Source: Glaciozyma antarctica PI12
Taxonomy: Eukaryota; Basidiomycota; Microbotryomycetes; Kriegeriales; Camptobasidiaceae
Assembly: GCA_002917775.1 (NCBI GenBank)
Contig: KZ627160.1
Location: forward strand, 789,694 to 853,693
Direction of reading: 5' to 3'
Length of the DNA stretch: 64,000 nt
Below are positions 24,668 through 36,902 of this stretch, piece after piece (position 1 is the first letter of the stretch; each line of letters opens with the position of its first letter). The notes beneath the pieces were generated by a model. The model had not been told where the DNA came from. It saw only the letters and a list, made by a program, of their open reading frames with translations, and searched no databases. A program made the position numbers and the translations under genes.

Positions 24668-27619
24668 CTATCGATGCTCCGATTGCTGCGATTGCCTTGC
24701 CTGCGAATCAACAACTCGATCAGCACACTCCCCTCTCCTCAACTTCGAACCTCGCACTCACCAACAACTCCAACAACGCCTGAACCTGCGCCGGTGTGCT
24801 CTGCTGCCCTCCTTGCACCACCTGCTCGCCCTGTCCTCCCTGCCCATTCGACGGCGTCGGCTGCCAGCCCTGCTGATACTCCTGCTGCGACGGCACCGGA
24901 ACTCCGGCGCCAGGCTGCTGCTGTCCCCACTGCTGCTGCGTCGTCATCGCAGGTGCTCCGGGCGAAGCGGGCACTTGCAAAACGTTGTGCTGCGCGACGG
25001 GAGGTTGTGGAGGAGAGGGACGTAATGAAGGAGAGGGACCGGGAGGTAGTTTGTTGAGGCTGAGAGTAGGGAGAACCGAAGTATGGAGGGGGGACGGGGG
25101 CGTAGGGATTCGGAGGAGGAGCGGTAGGAGAGTAGGCGCCAGTAGGGGGTCGAGTAGGCGAGTACGGGTTCAGATGGGGAGGGCCGGGTGGGGAGTAGCC
25201 GTGCTGGTGCTGAGGGGTAGGAGAGTAGGGGTTGGTCGGTGGAGGAGCACTGAAGGAGCCTTGGCCTGGAGGAGGATAGTACTGCTGGTGAGGATCTTGT
25301 GAGCGGCCGTATTGCTGCTGGGGAGCGAAATGAGGAGGAGGCTGGAGAGCGAGGTGAGGTGGTGGAGCGTAGAAGTTTGGCGGAGCTCCTTGCTGCTGAG
25401 GCGGAGCGTAGGCTTGTGGGGGTCCGGCTTGAGGCGGCGGGCCCATTGCGCCAGCGAGCGCGGAAAGGAGCTGCTGGACCTTCTGCGCCTGCTCGAGGCG
25501 TTCGTTGACCGACTGGGAGATGGCGAGGGCGTCAGAGAAGGAAGCGGCGCAGAGAGAGAAACGCGCGAACGGGAATGGGAGGCGCTGGGTACGCGTTCGC
25601 TGGAGGACCATCGAAACCCATGCGGATTGGCGGGTCTGCGAAATCCAAGGCCGAAAGCCGAATCAGCTTCTGCGAGAGTTGAGCGAGGAGAAGAGCTGAC
25701 TCATTTGAGGAGGACCGCGATTGAAGTCGGCTGGGTGAGCTGTGTGAGCAGTGAAGGCTAAGTTGCGAGCGAAGTCAGCGCGCGAATCTAGGGATTGAGG
25801 GAAGGGAGCGAACGGCGGTGCGATATCCCAGGCAAAGCGCAGGTCCATCGTCCCACCAGCGAAAGGCTTGCCATTCAACGCATCGTAAGCTCGCTCGCAG
25901 GCCTGCGTCGATCGTCAGCACCGACCTCACACTCAGCGACGAGAGAACGCACCCTGCAGTCGAAGAACTCGATGATTCGATCGGACGGCTCCTTGGGGTG
26001 AGGAATGATGGACTTGATGTCTCCGTGCGCAGCAAAGAGTGCTCGAAGCTCTTCCGCGTTGATGGAGCTCGTCGAGTCGGGTATCGAGAGAGTGAGAGAT
26101 CCCTGCGCCGCTCGAGTCAGCGGCGTGCGATGAGGCCTCGACGAAGAGACACACCTGGCTCTTATCACGGTCGCAGCGCCGCGCAAGATCAGTATCGCGA
26201 GGAAGCGAGTAGTGCACGTCAATCTAGACCCAGAGGTGAGCCTTGAGAGAAGGAGCCGACGCACGGATCGCACGGGTCGGTTGGCGACTTCCTGGCCCTG
26301 CAGCGCATCCTTTGCCATCATCGCTGCTCGAAGGTCGTACTGAAGGAAGTAGATCAGCAGCTGACGAAAGAGGCGGAGTGAAAACGACGCACGTAGGTGA
26401 TAAAGACCATCCCTCGGTCCGGGATCAGGTCGAAGAACCCCTTGATTTCGCCGATCCGCTCAAACTTCTCCCGCACCTCGTCCGGCGAGGTCTCGTACTG
26501 TGATTATGGCCGAGTCAGCGAAGGTGCAAAGTGGCAAGCTCGCGGGGCGAACCTTGATGTTGCGAAGGAAGAGAGTTCGGCAAGGTCGCTCTTTCTTGAC
26601 GCGATCCTTGATGAAAGCTGACGAATCTTCTCGAGGTCGTTCGCGCTCTACAGGGGGAATAGGTAGCTCAGCTCGAGGCTCTGCTTGCGGTGGAGGTGGT
26701 GCGAGGCTCTGGCCGCCGAGGGTCGTGCACGGGAGATGGTGGAGTCGCTGTCGCTCGGCAGCTGCTGACGGCCAGGCGGCTGAAGACGAAAAAAGGCGGA
26801 GGAATCGTTGACCGTGGCTATTGGTGAGGGTTCTTTCGTTGCGACAGTTTAGGCTGATGCTCGAGAAGGGAGGTGGAGCTTTCGTGGTTCGGATTTGCGG
26901 CGGTGGTCGACGGCGTTCGAGGTCATCGGTGGGTGCTGGCTCGAGGGTGAAGAATGTTTGCTGAAAGACGTGTTTGCTGTCGGCGGGGTTGGCTGAGGAG
27001 GACAGCGACGGCGGACCTCGCCCAACGCCAGCATTCCTCGCTCCTTCCCTGCTCCCAATTTTCCCTGCTCCCAGCTCCCAGCTCCATCTTCCCGCGTCGC
27101 GCAGCATGCAAAGGATCCAGATAGTTCCCAGTATCCTCCTTGCACCATGACCAGAGCAAAGACCAGCAACGAAAGCGACTCACCAGCACGCCTCCCTCCC
27201 CTGCCACCTCTCCCTCCTCGCTCGTCCCCACGTCCTCCGTACTCGCTCTCCCCCTCCCGCTGATCCCTCCCACGCCTATCCCCTCCGTCCCCACCTCGCC
27301 CATAGTCCGGACTCGCGCTCCTCCTTCTCCCTCCTCTTCCCCTGCCCCTCCCTCGTCCTCGACCCTGCCCGCCGCCCTCCCTCCCGCCGTAGTCCTCCCC
27401 ACCTCCTCCGTATCCTCCCTCCTGGTTCTCACCACCATTCTCACGCGCAAACTCGGCTCGCATCCCACCGTAGTCGTCCCCTCCGTCTTGTTGACGTCCT
27501 CGACGGCTGCGTGTTCGCCCTCTCCCTCCTCTCCCTCCGCCGCGAGGCTCGCCGCCGCCGTAGTCGTCCTGGCCCTGCTGCGAGTAGTCGGTGGGGTAAG
27601 GCTGGTAGTGGTCTGCCAT
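24668..27619 (-). CDS. RNA-binding protein with RGG-rich N-terminus and two RRM domains
   Basis: Start at 27619 (MADHYQPYPTDYSQQGQDDY). The first ~150 residues are Gly/Arg/Tyr-rich with repeated GGRGG and GRGRGRG, typical of RGG RNA-binding regions. Downstream exons encode a first RRM (RTLFLRNIKYETSPDEVREK, then GMVFITYYDLRAA) and a second (GSLTLSIPDSTSSINAEELR, then DRIIEFFDCRACERAYDALN). The two-RRM order resembles the fungal Mei2-like group. The C-terminal part is Pro/Gln-rich (PPPNPYAPVPP and similar) and ends, after a last intron, in ARQSQQSEHR and TAG at 24668-24670. Near 25030 the coding frame changes without an obvious intron, so a small indel or missed intron is likely. The intron after the RGG region contains the GGAGCTGGGAGCTGGGAGCA repeat at which the second copy of this gene breaks off into Ns. 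Likely a cytoplasmic or nuclear mRNA regulator. Confidence 0.8.
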
Positions 27620-27625
27620 CCTCTG
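27068..27625 (-). repeat. Arm of an inverted duplication (pairs with 35420-35978)
   Basis: Near-perfect inverted match (coordinate sum 63045, then 63046 after a one-base indel) over the first exon and first intron start of the RRM gene. Homology begins 7 bases before the start codon. Confidence 0.9.
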
Positions 27626-27662
27626 TGTGAAGCGAGAGTAGCTNTGTGTGAAGCGAGAGTAG
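27626..27662. other. Probable contig join: single N flanked by an 18-bp direct repeat
   Basis: The sequence TGTGTGAAGCGAGAGTAG occurs immediately before and immediately after the lone N at 27644. This is what scaffolding leaves when two overlapping contig ends are joined. It lies only 25 bases upstream of the RRM gene start, so the region upstream of that gene may not be its true neighbour. Confidence 0.75.
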
Positions 27663-28101
27663 CAGGTCAAGCTGCTTCGAGGCGATCGAGAACTCGAGGA
27701 GGGCCGCCAGCTCTCCCTCCTACCACAACCGCTGGATGTGGCTCTTGACCTGCTTCCGGAAGAAGTTGAACTCTGCTCGAAGCGCCAAGCCTCAGCCTCT
27801 CCCGCCAGACGTCCTCTCGCCCTCTCCGCCCCGCCCGCCCTCTTCTCCTCCAGTCGGCACTGACCGTCGCGCGCTGGACGAGGGGCAGCTCACCCCGGAG
27901 CCAGAAGCGACTGCGGAGGATCCGACGCAGGACTGGTTCGAGAAGATCTACGGCGTTGAAGTCGAAGAGAGCGTGCTTGCGGAGCTTGGGGGGCGTATCG
28001 GGGACGCGCTGGACGCTCATCTCGCTACGGAAGGGTGGATGCGAGCTTCCGATGGCAAGGTCGTTAATTCTGGGGAGCTGGATGCAGGGGTGGTGGAGTA
28101 G
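27660..28101 (+). CDS. 3' fragment of an unidentified gene
   Basis: An open frame from the contig join to TAG at 28101 shows biased, protein-like composition: CFEAIENSRRAAS, YHNRWMWLLTCFRKKLNS, a Pro-rich linker, then DWFEKIYGVEVEESVLAELG and an acidic end. No ATG or promoter-like sequence precedes it, consistent with truncation at the join. I do not recognise the family. Confidence 0.45.
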
Positions 28102-28148
28102 CTGCTCTTCCTGAGCCAGAGGTGAGCTAAGACTTACCCAGCGCAGGG

Positions 28149-29362
28149 ACCCGCTCACCCTCCGCTGTGCAGCCCCTTCTCGGCGTCGCCCAGTCGTACT
28201 CGAACATTCCCTACCTTCCCGACGACCTCATCGACCCCATCCTTCAGCACGTCGCCCCTCGCGATCTCCTCTCTCGCAAGCGTCGCTTGCCGATTCTACC
28301 TCCCCTCCCGCCGACGCACACGATGGATCATCCGCACCTGGAGTCACCTGGACTCCTTCCTCTATTGGCTACTTGATCACCCTCATCTTCTACCTGCCGT
28401 CCGCTCGTTTCGGCTGGAAGCTCCTGGGTCGGAGGCGGCGAATCAGGACAGATTAAGCGCTTGGGACATTGTCCTCCACCTCTGCACGGAGTTGCGCGAG
28501 CTGGCGGTTACGACGGACGTGTCGAGCTACGCGGGTACGCAATCCGTCTTCGCTCATCGTCTCAAGCTGGAGAGTCTCCAGCTTGGGACGATCGGGTCTC
28601 CAACTAGGGCGGCCGAACGAGATGCTAATGGAGGACGCCGCATGGACTATTACCAGCAACGAATTATTCGCCCTCCTCTACTCCTATCCCCGCCTCGACA
28701 CTCTAACGGCGACGATCTCGAATTATTGCGCAGAGGATTGGAACCTCGCGCCCCTCTCCCTCGCTCCGGCTTCGCACCTCACCCGACTCGCACTCCGCAT
28801 CTTCAACCTCACCGGCGAGAAGTTGCTACTGCAAGTCGCTCCCCTTGCCTTTCCAAACCTAATCGAGCTCGAGCTGGATCTGGTGGCACCACGGGGTGTA
28901 GGAGAAGTTCTCGAAGAGGCATTACGGCACTGTTCGACTTCTCTCACCTCGCTCAAACTCCCAGGACCCGAGCCACGAATCTCTCTCACCGCCCTCCTTC
29001 CTCAATTCCCTCGCCTCGTCGAATTCACCCTCAGCAGCAACGCCGACGAAGGCGCCCTCTACGTCCTCCCTACAACACTCCGCCGCCTCATCTTCCTCAG
29101 TCACTCGCCACATCCCACCATGTTCGATTTGACCGTTTGATGATTGGCGGACAAGCTTGCTGAGGGACGGCTCGACTTTGTTCGCGAGATCGTTTTGGAC
29201 CCGAGCGAGATCACGGACGGACGCGTCGTTTTGAGGCTCGAGGCGGCAGCGAGGCGCTCAGGAGCAGTCGTGTGAGTCTGGTCCCCAGAGTCTTTGCGAC
29301 TCGTTTTGACGCCTCTCTTCGACAGGACCTACGAGCTTCAACGGAGGAGGGACTTGTATTGA
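28149..29362 (+). pseudogene. F-box/LRR-like gene with at least two frame changes
   Basis: The segment YLPDDLIDPILQHVAPRDLL is a typical F-box start, and the text that should follow (LASVACRFYLPSRRRTRW) is in another frame from about 28270; a two-base loss in the CTCTCT run would explain it. The new frame reads through LCTELRELAVTTDVSSYAG and LKLESLQLGTIGSP, then the frame changes again near 28600 to a leucine-rich part (LFALLYSYPRLDTLTATIS; PLAFPNLIELELDLVAP). A final intron (about 29273-29328) fits, and the last exon ends YELQRRRDLY and TGA at 29360-29362. F-box proteins recruit substrates to SCF ubiquitin ligases. No start ATG is obvious. Either a decayed member of a family or a live gene with sequence errors. 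Confidence 0.55.
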
Positions 29363-29864
29363 GGGGAGCTCGCTGGGGTGACGGAAGAGTTGGTACGCTT
29401 TGTTCGTCGCGCTTTTTGGCTCGTACTAATCCGTTTGGTCTCCAGGAGTGTTCTGCAATGTTGAGTGGTCGAGTGCGCTACAATCGGTCCTGCCGAGGAC
29501 GAGGGGATTCATGTCTGGGGAGAGCGAGGTCGGTAGCGAGGCTTCGTTCCTCTTTTTGACTCCCTCCCCTGCTTCGCTTCCATTCCATCTACCTTTGAGT
29601 GTTCTTCTTCTGCAGGCGCAGAGCGAAAGAGAAGGAGGCTCACCTCTCCGTCGCTCCCTCAATCCCAAGTACTCAGCCCAAATAAATTCAATTTCCGCCG
29701 CCGCCGTCGACGAAGGGGCGCCGTCGTTGAGCTCTTCTTCCTACCAAACTCGTGTCTCCACACCCCCGCCCAGCCCATTCAACCCACTCTACCCAGCACC
29801 TTCCACCTACGCCTCTCGCCAGCCCTTCCACCGCGCTTCTCTCCACCGCCACTCCCTCGGCCTC
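29363..29864. other. Intergenic, promoter and leader region of Rab5
   Basis: No gene is seen. The stretch from about 29680 is C/T-rich and lies directly before the Rab5 start; a leader intron is possible but not resolved. Confidence 0.35.
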
Positions 29865-31341
<1,477 letters not shown>

Positions 31342-31514
31342 AAGGCCAGCGATATCTGTGTTTAGTTCCCCCTTTTTTGCCTCTCTTGCTCTCTTGTGTC
31401 TCCCCACCTTAATAACGAGCTACATGTAAACCTCTTCCCATCGGTATCGCACTAACGAACAGACTCCCGCGCGCACTCCTGCTCCCAACGCCCCTCCCTC
31501 CTGCTCCAATCTAA

Positions 31515-32533
31515 TCACTCTCCCCCTCTCCCCCTCCCAGCATTCGTCCCCCCTCGAAGCACCCTACTGCGAATCCCCCGCACCCCTCTCACACCCGTAA
31601 CGCTCCCCCTCGCACTCCCACTCGGCGGTCCACCCCTTCCAATCCCCGACGCGTTCGAAGAGGAGAACGACGACCCTCCGCCGCGCACTGAGGCTCTTCC
31701 ACGCGGAGCTCCACGCGTTGGAGCTGCTGCTGTAGTGGGGTTAGCTACGTCGAGGAAGGGGGGCGGGAGGAGGTACCTCGACGCGCGTCCTCGTCGCGTC
31801 TCCGTGAGGCGGCGGCGGCAGCTTCTTCGCGGAGTTGTTCTTCGCGGTCGGCGGCTTCGGCGGCGAGACGGGCTTCTTCTGCTTCGCGCGCTGCGAGGAG
31901 TTGAATGTCCTGAGAGAGGGTCAGCTGCAGGAGGGGGGAGGGAGGCAGAGGGAGGAGTCAAGACGGACCTTGGTGACGCCCTCCCACTGTCCATCCAGCA
32001 AGAGGTTCGACGTATGCTCCGCCTGCGAGCTCAGCCGCACATACAGGTCCAACAGCTCATGCGTCGTCTTGATCGTCCCCTCGAAAGCCTATTCCTCATC
32101 AGCTCCACCCAGTCCAGCAAGCGAACGTACGCACCTCCATCTTCCCCTCGGCCCCTCTCAAGCTCTCCAACAGCGTCTCCAGCACTCCATTCATCCTCCT
32201 TAGCCCATCCCGTTCCTCCCTCAGCGCCGCGCACCGTTTCGCCTCTTCAGCACTCATTCCCTCCGTCCCCACTTCCTCGTCCTCCTCCTCCTCCTCCACA
32301 ACATGCCGCTGTACCTCCTCGCGCGGCGGAGCTACTGGAGGAGGGAGGACGCCCATTGATCCGCCGTACGTGAATTCCTCCGTGGGAGCTGGGCGGTGGG
32401 AGAGAGGGACGGGGGAGTCGAACGAGTCGTCGAGGGCGGAGAGGGTGAGGGAGAGGTCTTCGTCGGCGAGAGAGGGGTTTAGGGAGAGGTGCGAGAGGGA
32501 GGGGAAGGGCGGGGAGGAGGAGGGGGAGGACAT
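31515..32533 (-). CDS. DUO1: DASH complex subunit Duo1
   Basis: Kinetochore protein of the DASH/Dam1 ring that couples chromosomes to microtubules in fungi. The start at 32533 (MSSPSSSPPFPSLS) precedes a disordered segment and an acidic run; the conserved helix follows: NGVLETLLESLRGAEGKME, then across an intron FEGTIKTTHELLDLYVRLSS, QAEHTSNLLLDGQWEGVTK. The last two give the Duo1 signature (LDLYVxxxSQxEHTxxLLLDxxWxG). A coiled coil rich in Ala/Glu/Arg follows (LAAEAADREEQLREEAAAAS), then an RG-rich tail (GVRGVRGIRSRVLRGG), also common in Duo1. Three introns (about 50, 52 and 46 nt) have good branch and acceptor sites. It is convergent with Rab5. Confidence 0.9.
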
Positions 32534-32921
32534 CGCGCGTGAGGCGGGTGTTGTTTGGCGGCGCAGAGGAGGAGCAGGGGAGTGGTCGGTGAGGAGGTGG
32601 GGCACTGAGTACGCGAGGCGGAGTGGAAGGGTACGTAGGGTTCGCCGGGTGCGTTGAAGGTTGTGGTTGAGGGGAGGGGGGAGAACAACACTGCTCGCGC
32701 CCAAGTCAGTCGCGTCGAGCCAAATTGAGGGCTCTCCGCTTGGGAATTCGCCTGAGGCCCAAGGAGGACACCAGCGGGGGTGCCGACGTCCCGTGTAGGC
32801 TAAGGGAACACCGGAGGGTATTGTACGAGGGGAGAGAGCTGCTCCTACAGTCCACGGTACAATTTCAGAGGTACACCTTCCCCCTTCGCACGACACCAGA
32901 CCCAACGCGAAGAGAACCAGC
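32534..32921. other. Short intergenic region between two minus-strand genes
   Basis: Contains the Duo1 promoter and the end of the oxygenase transcript. Nothing else is recognised. Confidence 0.4.
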
Positions 32922-34377
32922 TCAAGCAGCCTGAGGCGTATCTGCACACAAAACAATCAGCACAAGCTCGAGACGACCTCGCTCGCGACTCACGTTCAGT
33001 CCCCCTACTCGCCGCCCAAGTCTCCGGTCCCTTCCTGTTCGCATTCCTCTGGTTGATAACCCTCCGCTTGAACCAGTCCCCCGCCGTAACGCCTTTCTCC
33101 ATCTTCCTCATTGCCTCGTCTGCCTCAGCAGCGGCCTTGATGATGGGCGAGAGTTGCGAGAGCGGAGCAAGCTCGGTAGCGAAGGCGGGTCGGATGAAGT
33201 AGACGCAGGACCAGCGGGTGAAGGCACCTTGCTCGCCAGGAGGAGGGACAACGCGGTGGATGTTTGAGCGAAGGATTCCGCCGGAGAAGACGGCTGTGGG
33301 ACGAGCGGTTAGCGAAGATTCGGGGCGACGAGCGAACGAGACATACAGAGCGTATCTCCGACGTTCACAACGGCACAGCCCTCCATCGGCTTGATGTACT
33401 GCCATTCATCTGTTCCAGGAGGAAGCACCTGCAATCCTCCGGTCTCTCGTCCATGCAGCATCGAAACTGCGAAGCGAGGGCATCAGTTCTCGCTCCACAA
33501 CTTCGCAAGCGACTTACAGCTTCCGAAATCCGTGTGCGCTCTGCAAGCATCCCTCATTAGCTCTCAACGTCGATTATAATAGCTCACAAGTACTCACCCA
33601 ATCGATGCCGCACTCGCACCATCCTCCATCTTCCCCTCCTTGACATACCCCCTCTCCCCAGCTGCCGGCTTCGAAATCACGCGACTCTCGCTCCCGGACA
33701 GCTGGTCCTTCGGATGAAGCTTCGCCAGCGTTCCTTCCGGCAACCCAATCAGCGGCTCCAGCGCCGCCATGAGGTTCTGAAGGATCATATCCGAAGTCGA
33801 GATGAACGAAGTAACGGTCGGCATCTGCGACGAGGTGAGCTGGGAAGCACGCGGTGTGAGAGGGACGCACGACTTCGACGACGGTGCGAGGGTAAGTCCT
33901 CTGACGGACTTCGGGGTAGTAGAGCGCGTCGTCCTTCGCTACGTTGATGAAGTAGACTGCGGGAAGAAGGTCTGTCAATTCTCCCTCCCTCGTTCGTTCG
34001 AAGCTCCCTACGCACCCGTATCAACGTTCCCCAGCTTGTCAACGTTCGTATTCCCCGCCTGCCCACCCGCATCAGCCCTCTTCCAGCCAGCAGAGCGAAC
34101 GACGCACCTTCTTGAATCCCGCGCTCATCCCCTCGTCCCCCTGCTCAAACCCCGCGAGCTCCTCGTCACTGAGCGAGAACGTCCGTTCCCCCATGTCGAA
34201 CATCGGCTCCGGATTGATGCCATGGTTGGAGAGGTAGAAGAACCCGAGCTTCGTGCAAGCTTCGTAGAGGCGTGCGATTTCGGTGGGAGACTTGAGCAGG
34301 ATGAGCGAGTAGTCGATGATGAGGAGCGGGTGGGTAGCGAGCGTCGATGGGAATGGTGCGAGTGGGTAGGAAGGCAT
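32922..34377 (-). CDS. 2-oxoglutarate/Fe(II)-dependent oxygenase, isopenicillin-N-synthase-like
   Basis: Non-heme iron oxygenase of the DIOX_N plus 2OG-FeII_Oxy type. Start at 34377 (MPSYPLAPFPSTLATHPLLI). The DIOX_N part shows IDYSLILLKSPTEIARLYEA and KLGFFYLSNHGI, the family's hallmark. The catalytic core has the iron ligands: H and D in AHTDFGSFSML and the distal His in RSNIHRVVPPPGEQ, followed by TRWSCVYFIRP with the Arg that binds the 2OG carboxylate. Several short introns interrupt it, and the last (about 32939-32991) leads to HTPQAA and TGA at 32922-32924. Related fungal proteins act in secondary metabolism, on flavonoid-like substrates or in thymine salvage; the sequence does not tell which. 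No biosynthetic cluster surrounds it. Confidence 0.88.
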
Positions 34378-35419
34378 GCTGTGGTTGATGGAGCAGAAGA
34401 GAGCAAGCTGATGTTGAGATCTGTTGAGATCCGGGTTCATGTGGGGGCGGGGCAGCGCAAGAACCGTGGGCCGAAGTCGGTCCTGGCGAACGAGGACTCT
34501 TTTCGGCACAAGACGTAGTGCAGCTGAACAGGAAAGACAAAGCAGCGATGTGAGGTAGGTGGGTTTGAGCCGCAGAGCGAGAAGGAAGCGGCACGCAAGA
34601 CCGCACCTCGGGCAGCGCCAGCGAGAGCAGAAGTCTTGATGACAAGCTCCAGCAAATCGACTCGTCAACTAGGGCAGTGCAGAACAAGGGGTGAAGAAGC
34701 TGGTCCGGTCCAGCGACGGACTCGAGATATCTCGCGCAAGGGAAGGTCCTAGCGTCGACATCCAGCTCCGAGCAAGCCAGCAGAACGGGCAGCTGCGGCT
34801 CCAGAGAAGATATGCAGTCGGTACGAGTAGGCATGGGATCCGTCATCGAGTTGTCTGCATGTAAAGGCAGCTGAGCGTTCGCTGGAGCGGTGCAAGGCTG
34901 GAAGGAGCACCTGCGAGAACCAATCAGCTCCTCGATCCGCACTGCAGTTCACCTTATATTAGTTATATCGCAGCCTGATCATCGTTCCCAGCGTCGCCCT
35001 AGCCCCCGTTGTAGCTCCTGCGCCTCCAGGCCCCCCAGCTCCCGCAACGGCGCACAGGACCGCAGAGTGTGCTTGCTTCGCAGATTTGAAGCAGTGCCGT
35101 CTCGTCCCAGCTCCCAGAAACGGTCTGAAGTGCGCGCACTCCTGTTTGAAGGGCCCGCGCTGAAACTGTGCCAGCGCCAGCTCCTTCTCATCGGCTCCAG
35201 GAATCGTGTCGGTCAGGAGAGGCGAGGTGGGAGGGGATGGACGCTTCGGCGGCTCGTTGGGCGTTGCTGGTGGCCGTGGGGTTCGATCCGGATACTGTGA
35301 ATCTATAGCAGGTAAGAAAGGATTCGGGGCAAGTCCAGAGCGGGTGTGGTGGGAGGGAGACCGGGGGACTCCAAGTTCGCGATCGCCTCAGCAACCCTCC
35401 TGCTCACGCCTCCGCACCG
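34378..35419. other. Gene-free stretch between the oxygenase and the second RRM copy
   Basis: About 1 kb without a supported gene. It would hold divergent promoters for the oxygenase (minus) and the RRM copy (plus). The last bases before 35420 end in CCGCACCGCAG, a plausible splice acceptor, so the RRM copy may have a leader intron here. Confidence 0.4.
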
Positions 35420-35978
35420 CAGAGGATGGCAGACCACTACCAGCCTTACCCCACCGACTACTCGCAGCAGGGCCAGGACGACTACGGCGGCGGCGAGCCT
35501 CGCGGCGGAGGGAGAGGAGGGAGAGGGCGAACACGCAGCCGTCGAGGACGTCAACAAGACGGAGGGGACGACTACGGTGGGATGCGAGCCGAGTTTGCGC
35601 GTGAGAATGGTGGTGAGAACCAGGAGGGAGGATACGGAGGAGGTGGGGAGGACTACGGCGGGAGGGAGGGCGGCGGGCAGGGTCGAGGACGAGGGAGGGG
35701 CAGGGGAAGAGGAGGGAGAAGGAGGAGCGCGAGTCCGGACTATGGGCGAGGTGGGGACGGAGGGGATAGGCGTGGGAGGGATCAGCGGGAGGGGGAGGAG
35801 CGAGTACGGAGGACGTGGGGACGAGCGAGGAGGGAGAGGTGGCAGGGGAGGGAGGCGTGCTGGTGAGTCGCTTTCGTTGCTGGTCTTTGCTCTGGTCATG
35901 GTGCAAGGAGGATACTGGGAACTATCTGGATCCTTTGCATGCTGCGCGACGCGGGAAGATGGAGCTGGGAGCTGGGAG
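35420..35978 (+). repeat. Arm of an inverted duplication (pairs with 27068-27625), ends at assembly gap
   Basis: Inverted near-identical copy of the 5' part of the RRM gene. It runs into the N gap inside the GGAGCTGGGAG-type repeat of the first intron. Confidence 0.9.
35426..35978 (+). pseudogene. Partial second copy of the RGG/RRM gene, frameshifted, cut by the gap
   Basis: ATG at 35426 starts the same MADHYQPYPTDYSQQGQDDY protein as the gene at 27619. One extra G in the run near 35796 (GGGGGAGGAGCG against GGGGGAGAGCG) shifts the frame before the end of the first exon, so this copy would lose the end of the RGG region and both RRMs unless the base is an error. The rest of the gene would lie in the N gap. 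It has a different upstream sequence from the 27.6-kb copy. Confidence 0.7.
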
Positions 35979-36556
35979 NNNNNNNNNNNNNNNNNNNNNN
36001 NNNNNNNNNNNNNNNNNNNNNNNNNNNNNNNNNNNNNNNNNNNNNNNNNNNNNNNNNNNNNNNNNNNNNNNNNNNNNNNNNNNNNNNNNNNNNNNNNNNN
36101 NNNNNNNNNNNNNNNNNNNNNNNNNNNNNNNNNNNNNNNNNNNNNNNNNNNNNNNNNNNNNNNNNNNNNNNNNNNNNNNNNNNNNNNNNNNNNNNNNNNN
36201 NNNNNNNNNNNNNNNNNNNNNNNNNNNNNNNNNNNNNNNNNNNNNNNNNNNNNNNNNNNNNNNNNNNNNNNNNNNNNNNNNNNNNNNNNNNNNNNNNNNN
36301 NNNNNNNNNNNNNNNNNNNNNNNNNNNNNNNNNNNNNNNNNNNNNNNNNNNNNNNNNNNNNNNNNNNNNNNNNNNNNNNNNNNNNNNNNNNNNNNNNNNN
36401 NNNNNNNNNNNNNNNNNNNNNNNNNNNNNNNNNNNNNNNNNNNNNNNNNNNNNNNNNNNNNNNNNNNNNNNNNNNNNNNNNNNNNNNNNNNNNNNNNNNN
36501 NNNNNNNNNNNNNNNNNNNNNNNNNNNNNNNNNNNNNNNNNNNNNNNNNNNNNNNN
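35979..36556. other. Assembly gap (578 N)
   Basis: Unsequenced. The flanks correspond, inverted and in the same order, to positions 27068 and 23075, which are 4.0 kb apart, so the true missing sequence may be about 4 kb rather than 578 bases. Confidence 0.95.
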
Positions 36557-36902
36557 TCCTGTTAACGCCTCCTTGCGAAGGAGGATACCGAAAGGGATCC
36601 AGCGCGTCTCGGTGCGAAGGGGAACACGGGCGCTGATGCTTTCGTTTGCTGCTCTCGCAGGATACGAAACCCGATATGGAATCGAAGGAATGCGCCGTCT
36701 GCTTCGTCAAAGCTTCACATCGCTGCGGAAAGTGCAAGGTCGCTGCGTACTGCTCTCCCGCTCATCAAGCGCTCGTGCGTTTGTTCGTCCTGCAGGTCGA
36801 GTCACTCAGCTTATTCCAGCTCTAGTTTGACAGGTCTGGCCAATTCACAAGCTCATTTGCGGCGTGAACGACGGACTGTTCGTTCAGCATCCTGTGAGCC
36901 GA
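36557..36902 (+). repeat. Arm of an inverted duplication (pairs with 22730-23075)
   Basis: Covers the upstream region and the MYND-coding start of locus D and matches locus B base for base over about 345 bases. Beyond the HPVSRAE codons the two loci diverge sharply. Confidence 0.85.

Noticed and set aside
35420-36902. Inverted arms as terminal repeats of a transposable element
   Set aside because: The two arms are not repeats of each other; each matches a different host-gene segment, with no transposase or target-site duplication.
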